Assembly: GCF_032854445.1 (NCBI RefSeq)
Contig: NC_088303.1
Span: 14,329,501-14,393,500, forward strand
Direction: 5' to 3'
Source of the DNA: Liolophura sinensis
Taxonomy: Eukaryota; Mollusca; Polyplacophora; Chitonida; Chitonidae
Length of the DNA stretch: 64,000 nt
Shown: positions 24,351 to 40,444 of the stretch, in pieces
Numbering within the stretch: the stretch's first letter is position 1
How the letters are laid out: each line of letters starts with the position of its first letter
Made by a program: the position numbers and the translations under genes
The notes under the pieces: generated by a model
The model's database searches: none
Told to the model about the DNA's origin: nothing
What the model saw: the letters and a program-made list of their open reading frames with translations, nothing else

Positions 24351-24923
24351 TAATGTCAGAGCAATCTCAGACTACATTTCAACTAAACAACATGGAGATT
24401 CTTTGATATGTGAATGTGGACGATTGTGTGTTCACTAAAAGGTACTAGTCTGGAGTAAAATGACATTAATAAAAAGGTTTACCAAGCACTTGGACACACA
24501 CTGACAGATGGAAAGGAAACATGCTATATCTGTCCACCCATTATATTGGAAAGGGAATAATAAAAAACATCCTCTATGAGAGTGAAAATTTATGACTTTT
24601 TGACATTAATTTTTGTGATCATGTTACTCAACTGTTTTATGATGTATACAATGTTGCTGTCATTATGTGGGAGACAATTCAGTTTTTGGTTAAAAATCTG
24701 AAACAAAACCTGAATCACCGAAAACTGTACATAGTATATTGTATTGTAGTTACTCTGTACACGCAGGCTTACATGTCTGTACCTGCTCACTGAGCCAAGT
24801 CGAGTTGTGGAACTTGAGTCTTTGGAGCCAGTTATGGCTTGATTACGAGCACTAAACACCGGTGAAAATAGCATGCACTCCTTGTGTTTCAACATTAATA
24901 GTTTTTCCAGTGATGTAACTTAC

Positions 24924-25189
24924 CTTAGCTTAGCATTCTGGAATGCATGTTTGAAATTTAGAGGCGCAGTAAAGCAAAGGCAATTTCATCTACTGTGACA
25001 CACGCTCAAGAATTCATTTTCACCGCCATATTTGTTTTCAGTTGACAACGGAAATGACCGGCAAGAACCGAAGAATCATGGATAAACTCGTACATTTCTG
25101 GATTTATATAATATGTCCTTTTATAAAGCAAGGTGCGCAAGTTCCGGTCAAAGCAACACAGCAGCCGAACTTTTACGTAAATCAACACG
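24924..25189. promoter_or_regulatory. Divergent promoter, PPP1R35 / SDHB
   Basis: A good donor reading leftwards (AAGCTAAG|GTAAGT, boundary at 24924) marks the end of a non-coding first exon of the PPP1R35-like gene, and the SDHB ATG is at 25190. The two transcription starts must therefore lie in or near this roughly 270-bp interval. No TATA box is evident. Confidence 0.55.
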
Positions 25190-30470
<5,281 letters not shown>

Positions 30471-31780
30471 TAGAAAATGTGAAATAAGACTATGACTTTC
30501 GAGAAGAGTTTTTCAAAAGCCTTTGAAAGCCAGTTGATTAATGTTTTTCAAATTATGATGAACCAAAAGAGAAAGATAAAAAGACTGAAATAATGGCTAA
30601 ATGTTTGTTAAAGGCTAATATATTGTTATAGTAATAACTGTTTACATGTTTATGTATATGTTGCAGCACTCTGTACAAACTTTTAATGTTTTGTTGTGGA
30701 CTTGTAAGCACATGTATTATTCTCCTTTTAACATTTCTGTTAAGCGAACTCAAACACTTCATATTAGAAACCTATCTCCCCTTAAGCAATTAGCATGCTG
30801 GCCTGCCATGTATTTTTGAATTGTCTGAACATGTGGTAAAGTTCTCCAGATCTTTTGAATACATCTTCTTTGTCACACCATTTAAATGTTGAACAAGGAA
30901 GAAGATTCATGGGGTTGTAAAGCTATGAAGGGTGATGGATATTTAAAGAAAGGGTGATTGTTCAGAAAAGAAGAGGTGAAAAAGTGAGGGTGTTACAAGA
31001 ACAGTTCAACATGTTCAAGGTAGAAATTCCATGTACATTGTTCAACCTGAGACAATATCCCTAAAAAAATGTAGATGTGACATTTCGTGTATTTACTGTT
31101 GTACAGAAATGACGGTGATGTACATTACAGGAATGCACCATGTCCAGAATTTATTATGCAATGTAGAGACATAATAAAATTTATATGGCATCTATGTTTT
31201 GTTTTTTATGTGTACATCTCATTGGCTATTCAGCTCACTTTGTATGTTCCCCATGCACTCTCTGTGATAGAGCCTCGGTGACAATAAGTACCTGTTTAGG
31301 CAGTATAATGTTCATTGAAGTCAATTGTTATCCACGAATATGGTGTGCATGAACACCTGTACACCATACATGCAAAAGTTTGTTGATAACTTGCAAAATG
31401 TCGGGTTGGGGCACTCTGATTTCCTCCAACTGACTGCCATTCTGTAAGTCCTTAAACAGAGCGCTCTGGTAACTCTGAGATGGTATTTGAGACAGAAGTT
31501 CCTTAATTTTATGGATTTACTTTAAGCATCTCCTACAAGCCATCAAACAGAAAATGGGCTAATGCTGTACCATTTGCCATAGAAACATCCTGGAAGAGAT
31601 CATAAACCTGACCAAAAATATTAAAGAATACGACTATATGGGGTCCAATAGTTGTGGCTAAAATGATCCAACAAGTTCATCTGAGCTAAGATCAAATAAC
31701 TTGCAATTTGACAGCCACTTGTATATATGATTGCAGACTTCGTGTAGTTTGACTAGTTGACGTCCCCAATCGAGTTATCT
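30471..31780. other. SDHB 3' UTR and intergenic DNA
   Basis: AT-rich sequence with a candidate poly(A) signal at 31173. No repeat, RNA gene or coding exon was recognised before the CpG-containing start of the next gene near 31.8 kb. Confidence 0.5.
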
Positions 31781-31789
31781 CCCCTCTTT

Positions 31790-31935
31790 TACCAGTCTTT
31801 AGCGTCGCGCGTGGGAGACCGACGGTTTTAGCAGACGATTCTGGGGAAGACGCTGTAAGTGTGTCGAACGCTACTCAACTTCTGTCTTTCAGACCGAAAT
31901 CATATACTTGTGACAGTTGCTGGAAATTAACCAAC
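31790..31935 (+). other. Probable 5' untranslated exon and promoter of the 33883-36924 gene
   Basis: A CpG-rich patch (GTCGCGCGTGGGAGACCGACG) is followed by two good donors, GCTGTAAGTG at 31853 and CCAAC|GTAAGT at 31936. The acceptor TTTACTCCCAG at 33843-33853 lies 30 bases before the ATG of the large coding exon. I therefore infer a non-coding first exon here and an intron of about 1.9 kb, in which I see no named element. Confidence 0.55.
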
Positions 31936-33882
31936 GTAAGTATACATTCTTTAGAATGTTAAAGACAAGTGCTTACGTAATATTTAGTCATATAAAATAA
32001 TGATGGCGGCGTTTGTTAGATCACTAAGAATGTGGCGTTGCCGTGTTTATGAAAAGGTAATTTTTTTAAGTATAACCCGCAGAAAAGAAATGTGAGCATA
32101 TTTTTGTTTGACCCAGTTGAACTTAACCTCTGATTCGGCATCATTTTCTCTTTAGTGAACTATGTTGATGAGACTTTTGACACCTTAACTTACACGTTTT
32201 GTCTGGAGTTCCCGAAACTCTGCACAGTGTGCACGGCGCTAACATTTTGTGACAGTTACATACATGGCGTACTTGGCAATGATTGCTAACGCAGCTCTTT
32301 GCCTATAAAAGTTTTTGAGTGTAAGAGAGAAAATATATTATCAGAAAGATCAGATTGTTTTAAGGGCAGAAAATGTGATGCTAACTACGCTAGCATGACA
32401 AGTTTATGTCATAAAGTGTACGTTATAAAACGTTGGATAGTACTATGTATACTGTTTCTTGTGTTTTAGTATACACCATGTCACCAACTCTGAACTTGAG
32501 TATGCTTGAATGCTTTGTGACTTGAACATAGGTTCATTAGTATTTGACTTACAGAAGTTCTCATCTTTATGTAGCACAAATGTTCTAACACTAACTATCT
32601 ACATAAATCAATATCACAGATAATGTAGGCCTAACCCTAAAATAAGCAAAATGTATTACATGTAAAGTAAGTGTGATAAATTTTATCATCCACCTGAAGT
32701 GATGTATGTATTTTGCAATGTCTTTTATGAATGCAATCATATATCCTAATTTCTTAAAAGCTAGACTTTGTCAACAGAAAAAGGTGAGGTTATGACAGCT
32801 TTCGTCCAAAATAAGGGAGCCCATAGAAATGCGCACACACACAACCACTAAAGACATTGATAATAATAAAATTGAATGACAAGAATGGGTTGTGGCATAG
32901 TTTATTTACCTCAATTTGTAACCTAAAATGCCATAAAGCATTTAGAGTTCTCTTACACTACTTGACTATCTTATTTTCATTAGTGCAAAGTAATTTTTTC
33001 AGTTAAACTGAAAAGTAACTTAAAGGTGAGAATTACATTCATGATAACTGATGGTGGATGATACAAGACAACCCTTCAGTGTAAGGAATATTTTTGGCTG
33101 ATTCAAGACAACCATTCAATGTAATGAATACTTCTATCACAGGTTTTGATATATAATGGTATTACACGTCATTGAGGTGAATTAAAGGTCCTAATAACAG
33201 CATGGCATTCCAATTCCATGTATCATTTTACACCAACAGTGCAAGTTTTGTTCAGTCTTTTCAGTCAATTTAAAAAAAGCCAACTGCTTAAAAGTAGTTA
33301 TTTTATGAAGTATCATGGGGTATTTACACAATAGTTTGCAGAAGTTTTTCTCTTATTCTTGAATGCCTGAGTCTGACAAAAGTTATGGAAAGATATTTGT
33401 CAGGGATGACTTGAAAAGTCCTGAGTGTGTCATGTATTACATTCCTACTAAGTTAATCTTTTTTTTTTTTCAAGTGACACATTTTGGTTCATTCTGACTG
33501 ATTAATCCATCTTATACCACCCCTTAAATGTTGGTATCTGATCAAAAGTATCATTTTAATTTGTCTATTTGCTTCTGAAAGTGCATTTTTACAGGCCAAA
33601 ATTTAGGTGAAATACAGCACTCATTTGTAAGAAGAAAAACAAATTATATTTTTTACATTATGTATTACAACATATGATGTTTATTTCATTACTAATTTAG
33701 TAAGGAATGGAAGGAGTGTATTGAACATTCAGTAACTTAATAAATCAAAAAGTTGAAACTTGACACCACTAGTGTTGTATACAGTTGATGAAAGTCAAGG
33801 AAAAATCATTACGATCTGTTGAATGATCGTACAAAGTTTTTCTTTACTCCCAGGTGCCCTGTTGCTGAGGAATTCATACACC

Positions 33883-36800
33883 ATGGCAATGAAAAGAACA
33901 GCATCAGACATCCTGGCTGATCAGCACTGGAAGCGGAGAATACTGAGTAATGAAACATCCTACTTGCGTCAAACCGAACCATCTGTTGATGCAAGCGCAA
34001 ACAGACACAATAGATTGGATAGCGGAAAAATGTCCGTGCCAGAAGGCTCTGACCTATATTCATGCCAAACAGATCAAGTGAGCTCTGCTGAACACAATAG
34101 TCAAACTACGAGCAAGTGTCATGAGGTCATTTTTGAAATTCAGGATGTTCCCCTAGCAGAGGTGACAGGCACCAGTGTTGAAAATGGTTCAGGGAAAGAC
34201 CAGTTACATACTGAGAAATGGGACCAAACCTCCATGGACTTTGAGAACAATCAACAAGCTGTCTCCCCGTCCTTATTAGGACTGTCAGAGAATCCAAAAA
34301 GGGTTGTTCCCTTGGAATCTGAGACATTGGACAGCACCACATGTACGTCAGGGAACATCTTGTTTGTGAAAGAAGATCCGGTGTGTGAGACACTGATCAT
34401 TGTCCCTGCAGGGTCTGAAGACTGCAAGGGAGAGGTGTCACCCCTAGAAAACGAAGACTCAATCACAGAAGATGCTGACCAGGATTGTCTCTCTCTGCAA
34501 GCACAAGACAGTCAGGTAATAGGTGAAGTCAGCACCAGTTGTCCAGCGCCGATATCCAATAACATTGAAACGGATGACACTGCCATGAATCAGTCAGAAG
34601 ATAAGTGTTTAGCAAATTCAGTTCCGCAAGCTGATCGAAACCCAGATTTACAGAATCTCGCTCTAGATTCTGTGAGTGGTTCTGTTAGTGAGCAAAATGC
34701 TGAAAACATTCTTGTAACTAATGGTGCTGCTTCTAACCAGCTTATCCATGAAGCCAGCCTTGATGCACAGTCAGCCAACGATTTGCAAGCCAACATCCAT
34801 AGTGTACAATATATGCATGATGCCCAAAATGCGAGTAAGAATGCACAGGAAAATCCCGTGGTTTCCTGCAAAGCTCCTCCTGAAGAGCCGAGTGTCACAA
34901 CTTCCAAACTGCAACCAAATGTCACAGTAGAGGCCTTTGTTCCTGTGTCACAGACAACTTTTGTGAATGGTGTAGCAGAATCTGTGAAAAGATTTCAAGA
35001 CACAGCACAGCCTGCCATGGCGGAGCAATGTTGCCAGGTTTTCCAGACACCAGAAGTGCCCCAAGCTTCCAACTCTGACCAACCTGTAACTTCCGCTGCA
35101 GAGTACGCCAACTCAAGCTCAGAAATTAATACTGAAATGCATGAAGTGCCACCAGGAGCAAGAACTGTTCCAGTGATGCCTCCCCAAATTCCCTGGCAAA
35201 TGAACCCGACCTCCCAGCTTTCAAGTGCATGTAATAGCACAGAAGGAATTCCCGTTCATATTTCAAATACAATGAACTATTGTGCTTCTGAGCAACACCC
35301 GATGGCCAAGAGTGGTTTTGTATCTCATGCCAATCACTGTGCAGGTTATCCAGGAACTCCTCGACCTCAGTTTATTGAACAAGGCAATGCAATGAACTAC
35401 CAGCATTTCATGACTCATGAACAGCAAGTGCACACTCAACTAAACACTAACGGCCAACTGCAAATTAGCCAGCCACAAGTTGGAAGTACTGTGCCTCCAA
35501 TGCAGAATCCAGCAAGCCAACAGTACACAAGTCAACCTGTCGCTCAACCAAATCCTACAAATGTTCATGCTTACAGAAAAAATGAAGGATCATTCGTCTC
35601 ACAGCAGAGGTCTCCCCATGCCTCTCACGTATCGGAGGGACTTGATCACTGCGCTACTAGTCTTTTCCATCCTGGAGATTTCATGCAGAACACCAATGGT
35701 AACTCTTCCACTGGATTCCACAGGCAGCTGCCAGAGTTAATGCTTCACAACAGTGACCTGGGTGGATATGAGGCAACTAAAGACAACTTTTATGGGATGA
35801 ATCAAAATATTGCTCCAAATAATGGCAACTTCCACCCTCGACAGGCTTTGACCCAAATGAATGTACCACACCAGTACTGGTCTGCGCAACGCCATGGAAC
35901 TCCCATATGCTCCACCAAGCCATATGGACCACCACGACACTACAGGCCAGCACCATACACATTCCCTGCTTGCATCTGCACTGGCTCGCCTGTAAATATG
36001 CCAGCTTGCAGAAACTGCCGCATGGGACATAGTAATCTACCCTCTGCAACCAGACATCCAAGAAGCTTTAACAGTTCTTACACTGAATATACATGCAGAG
36101 GAGATCATAAAGTCTTCCCCCGGAGGAGTGCATCCTGCTTCCACATTGGCCAACAGACACCTGATTGTTCCCTACATGCTGATAATGAGATGTCTCCAAT
36201 AACCCCATCCTTCACCCCAAAAAGCAGGCAAAGGCAGATGGGTGATTTTAGCGCTGAAGGAGTCAGATTTCATAACAAAGATTTTCAAAGTAACAGCTGG
36301 CACTCTGCCTTCTCTCATTCCTCTGATTTCTCCAGCGATTCTGACAGCCCAATGATAATGTCTCGTGCTCAGCCTGGGCTAGGATGCACAGGTGATATGA
36401 ACTCGCTTGGAGAGAGACAGGTACCAGAGAACTCTTTGTCCAATCCAAATAACCCCGTCTTTAAAAACCTACCTCCCCCTGGACTCCAAAGAACAAAGTT
36501 CCTCGTGTCCACCTACATAGATTACCTGGTTGAGGAGAATGAGCGGATCACTGACATGTCCAAAGCGTTCACTCCACCCACCTACCTGTTTCTGGAGGAG
36601 GAGCAGTATGTACTGCAGGCTCACAAAGAGGAGGTGCCATTCCCTTCCAATCGCTTCTCCAGGTGGATAAAACAGTACTTCCCTCAGGTTGATGCCATTT
36701 CTGTCCCAGAGGGAAAGTCAAAAGAAAACAGCACCAACATTAGCAGGCTTAACCTGTCGGAGAAGAGCTTTGATGAGTTTGCTCACACTGTCTTTTTTGG

Positions 36801-36924
36801 TTGTCAGGATATGCAGGACAAAGGAAAAGCTGTGCCAGTGCATGCTCCAGTTCAGAAAATTGCAGAAAATCCAGCAATCATGACAGTTGCTCAACCACAA
36901 CCTCAAGCTGCAACAGGAAATTAG
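33883..36924 (+). CDS. Uncharacterised 1013-residue protein, single coding exon
   Basis: I do not recognise this protein. The open frame extends 60 bases further upstream, but an acceptor at 33853 cuts that part off, and the ATG at 33883 sits in a strong Kozak context (ACACCATGG), so I start there. The N-terminus MAMKRTASDILADQHWKRR has two basic clusters that could be a nuclear localisation signal. Residues about 30-850 are low-complexity, rich in S, N, Q, P and H and probably disordered; they include a cysteine cluster near residues 695-712 (CICTGSPVNMPACRNC). Residues about 865-985 look folded: TKFLVSTYIDYLVEENERI, then PPTYLFLEEEQYVLQAHKEE and NRFSRWIKQYFPQV. The overall build recalls transcriptional or RNA-associated regulators, but that is only analogy. 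The coding exon is compositionally normal and uninterrupted for 3 kb, so it is very unlikely to be chance. Confidence 0.85.
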   Translation: MAMKRTASDILADQHWKRRILSNETSYLRQTEPSVDASANRHNRLDSGKMSVPEGSDLYSCQTDQVSSAEHNSQTTSKCHEVIFEIQDVPLAEVTGTSVENGSGKDQLHTEKWDQTSMDFENNQQAVSPSLLGLSENPKRVVPLESETLDSTTCTSGNILFVKEDPVCETLIIVPAGSEDCKGEVSPLENEDSITEDADQDCLSLQAQDSQVIGEVSTSCPAPISNNIETDDTAMNQSEDKCLANSVPQADRNPDLQNLALDSVSGSVSEQNAENILVTNGAASNQLIHEASLDAQSANDLQANIHSVQYMHDAQNASKNAQENPVVSCKAPPEEPSVTTSKLQPNVTVEAFVPVSQTTFVNGVAESVKRFQDTAQPAMAEQCCQVFQTPEVPQASNSDQPVTSAAEYANSSSEINTEMHEVPPGARTVPVMPPQIPWQMNPTSQLSSACNSTEGIPVHISNTMNYCASEQHPMAKSGFVSHANHCAGYPGTPRPQFIEQGNAMNYQHFMTHEQQVHTQLNTNGQLQISQPQVGSTVPPMQNPASQQYTSQPVAQPNPTNVHAYRKNEGSFVSQQRSPHASHVSEGLDHCATSLFHPGDFMQNTNGNSSTGFHRQLPELMLHNSDLGGYEATKDNFYGMNQNIAPNNGNFHPRQALTQMNVPHQYWSAQRHGTPICSTKPYGPPRHYRPAPYTFPACICTGSPVNMPACRNCRMGHSNLPSATRHPRSFNSSYTEYTCRGDHKVFPRRSASCFHIGQQTPDCSLHADNEMSPITPSFTPKSRQRQMGDFSAEGVRFHNKDFQSNSWHSAFSHSSDFSSDSDSPMIMSRAQPGLGCTGDMNSLGERQVPENSLSNPNNPVFKNLPPPGLQRTKFLVSTYIDYLVEENERITDMSKAFTPPTYLFLEEEQYVLQAHKEEVPFPSNRFSRWIKQYFPQVDAISVPEGKSKENSTNISRLNLSEKSFDEFAHTVFFGCQDMQDKGKAVPVHAPVQKIAENPAIMTVAQPQPQAATGN

Positions 36925-39900
36925 CATTGCATGTATCGTATGATGAACATCTGTTAGTTACATTCTGCTTTGCAATGACTTGAGTAAAAAGGATCAGGGT
37001 ATGCACACTTCCATATTATCTGTAAATCTCAAGCAACACCAAACACCACCCCTAAAATTAGCATTGGGCCATTTTTGCAGATTTCTGCTTTTGTTGAATA
37101 AGCATGGGATGCTTTGTTGTTCTTTTAGACTGCTGGTTGTTATTTGAATTTTCAACTCTTTTTTTCCACTGTTAAAGTTATAATGTTCATGTTTGATACT
37201 GGGTTTTCTTTATACTTTCTGGTGTCAAGTGCACTGAATGTGTTGAATTTTAATGTGATGGAAACACATACATACATACATACATAACTACATGTAGAAC
37301 ACGAGGAAAAAAGAAAGCAGGACAAGTGCTCTCACCATATATTCAAGAAAATATATGTGTACGTTTATACAGAGGTAAATGTAATGTTTTCTTCTGAAGC
37401 CAAAATAACTTGTTAATGTGAAATTGTGCAGACTGGTGCACACTATCTAGTACAGTTAATATCTACATGCTATCACAGCTGGGCATGATACACAAAGTGT
37501 CTGAGAGTTTTTCTTTATATTAATTTGATATAAACTTTGAGAAAAAGCAATGTACATGTATATGAAATTCCAAGATGCATGCCATTCATCTGCGTGTCAT
37601 TTTTCTTTTTAAATATATTCAGTATGGTATTTCTATTTTCTAAGAGGAATGAGACATTTGTTATTTATATCAAGGTGGTCATAATAAGGTTTTGTTTTGC
37701 TACTTTTTTGGAATGATGACTAGCTTCCAATATGCTGTAGCAGTTTAAAATGTGTTGTTTGGTTTTACCAATGGACTGAATATCGTCAAAACTTAGTACT
37801 TGTTGACTACAAGTATACCATGTAATGCGAAGCTAGAATGTTGTCTGCCACTGTGCAAGTGAAGGGGAGACTATGGGAATGTTGTACCGAACCGTTATCC
37901 GACGTAATATACATATTACATTGTACAGCAAGAGGTAAATTGGCGCGAATTTCACGACAGGTTTAAGACAGTCATGACCAAATGCAAAATCGTTATGATC
38001 AATGACGTCATGTTTACGACATTCTTTGAAGTTTTTAAGAACTTTTAAAGAATGATAACGATTTTTCGCACACTGTTTACGACAGACTTATAAATAATTT
38101 TGAGTGCCTTATAACACTGTGCGAATCTACATGAACCATTACAATCATTTTTACGAATGAGCATGACATGAATCTTCACTTCACAAAGTTGTTGTGACTT
38201 TTGTCTGTAATCTGATTGGCAAGCTTCTGGACATTTCCTTCGCTTTACATCCGAGAAGCTTTGTATCCATTCGTAATGATGTGTTGTTGTCAAGACCATT
38301 CTTAATTCTACTGTAAGTATATCATCAATTTATATTCATTCGCAAGTATTTTGTGTCTATTCTGCATTAATCGGCTGATTTTGAGAATCGTTATGACATA
38401 GCAATGCTTCCAGAATAATTACGTTACCTTGACGATTGCTGCCGACAGATTCGCAAATATTTACATAGCTGTTAAGAATGTTTATAAAAATACATCCAGT
38501 TACAAAATTTTGGAAATTGTAGAAAAATTGTAGAAAAATAGAACATGAATTCATTATAAACACTTGCAAATCAATATGAAAAACCACAAATGCGAAACAC
38601 GACAACATTGTCAATTCATAACGGTTCGGCAGAACATTTGTCTAGGTGGGAATGGGGCTTAATACATGCTGTAGCCTTCAAGACCTAAAGGTACATACAT
38701 GTGGGAGAATGGTACACAAGAGTGAAGTGTTTTGCTTTTATTTAGACTATTCATGACCTGTTTGTCATACATTTAGTTAACAAGCATGGCAAGGTTTGAA
38801 TAAAGTTTGATTTGATACATATAATTGGATATGAAGTACTGGTATTAATTGGTTGAGAAATAGTTCATTGAGCCATTGATTGATCCAGAATTCATGAAAT
38901 AACAGATCATTGCAGTGATTGTTTAAGGTTCCTACAGTGATGGATACATGTACTTTTACAGATGTCCCTATGAAATAATGCCTGCCGTTTAAAGGTGGTT
39001 TCCTTCTGTGATGTGTACTTTGAACGATTGCTTCCTACAATGTACTCATACAGACAACTGCCTCGAATAATGTGAACCTGCACTTGTAATGGCCGTTTAC
39101 ATACATTGATGTTTTTGCTACAATGATTTTACAAATGGCTGGCTGCTTCACATGTAACACTGGTATGTGTTTGGGAGCTTGCCAATAAAATTCAAGTTTG
39201 TGATGGTAAAACCAGCAGTAGCTTTACCACTTCTGCATAAACTTGAAGGTTATTCCGTAATTCTGTCATCCTTTCCCCACCCTTCAATGATCCTCCTGCA
39301 CATATATGGCTTACTTCCAATCATCTTGTGCTCATTATCCTCCAGCAACACCATGTTTTGTGCAGCGTAGGTGTTTTGACAAAGTGAAACCTCAATACGC
39401 TGCCATAGAACCAAACTTTCAGACACCTTTATTTCACACATGATACATATATGTTCCAGAACAGAATTTTTGAGAACATTTTGCACAACTTTCTGCTGAT
39501 GTTGCATTCACTAAGATCTTCGTACATAGTTTTTTTATTCTCCAACACAACCACGCTTAAATATCAGTAACGTGCTGAAATATGTAAATGTATATATTTA
39601 TAGTTTACCACTACGACATAAATTTTTTGGGCACCAGATAATACTAGTACATGTACTAATTACTAGTTTATAAACAATTATAATTATAAAAAGATGAACA
39701 AAAATAACTATAACATTAACACAACAATAATGCAACAAATAACCATTAACATTCATTAACAAATACTACTTTGCAACTTCACACTGAGAAAGCTGGCAAA
39801 CATATGCAAGATATATCTAATATCATGCCCTTGAAAATCATTAAGTTAGGATATGATGACAACCCATGCTAACCACATCTATCAATCCCCCAACACACGA

Positions 39901-40444
39901 CTGCATCTTGTAAGGAGTCAATACACACCTATCCCTCTGCGCTAGATTCTGCACACATTCAGTTCATTAAGTTCATTAAACAGGTTTCTCGCCAGTACCT
40001 GGTTTAAAATGAATTAGTTTAAAACAAAAAGTATAGGGTAGTGCCCACTTTGAAACTTTAATAAATCTGCTTTTCTCAGCATTTTTTTTTCTATATGATT
40101 TGTCATTCTTTAGGTGCATTCTACCCTAGACAACACCATATACAGATACAAAACAGAAAAGAGTCAAGTTAACAGTGGAAAGTGGCACCATATGTACTTT
40201 CTTACAAATATGAGGCAATTCACTATTTCATCTACAAACTGAAAAATCCAATGACAATAAATTATTTTCAACATAACAATCCTTACAGTTGTACAACATG
40301 TGTTTGTTTCCTGACTAAAAAAGAAAATTGAAAGAATAATTATGAAGAGACACAAAAGACAAAGCAGTCTTTACTCCTTGAAATTTAACCCAAGAACCAA
40401 CTGATGACAAGACATGTATCTGTAGTCTGAATGCATCAAAAGTG
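36925..40444. other. Convergent 3' regions of the 33883 gene and SFI1
   Basis: Long AT-rich 3' sequence. Candidate plus-strand poly(A) signals are at 38799-38804 and 39183-39188, and a minus-strand one for SFI1 at 39534-39539, so the two 3' ends may approach or overlap. A (CATA)n run lies at about 37266-37287 and a 755-bp inverted-repeat element at 37878-38638. No other gene was seen. Confidence 0.55.
37878..38638. mobile_element. MITE-like element with 18-bp terminal inverted repeats
   Basis: GTTGTACCGAACCGTTAT at 37881-37898 is matched, with two mismatches, by the reverse complement of ATAACGGTTCGGCAGAAC at 38618-38635. Three further bases extend the match on each side. The interior of about 720 bp has no long frame, so it would be non-autonomous. 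No clear target duplication was seen. If the distal poly(A) signal at 38799 is used, it lies within the 3' UTR of the 33883-36924 gene. Confidence 0.7.

Noticed and set aside
33823..33882. Upstream in-frame ATG at 33823 as the start of the 1013-residue protein
   Set aside because: A strong acceptor (TTTACTCCCAG) ends at 33853, so the ATG at 33823 lies in the intron. The ATG at 33883 has a strong Kozak context.
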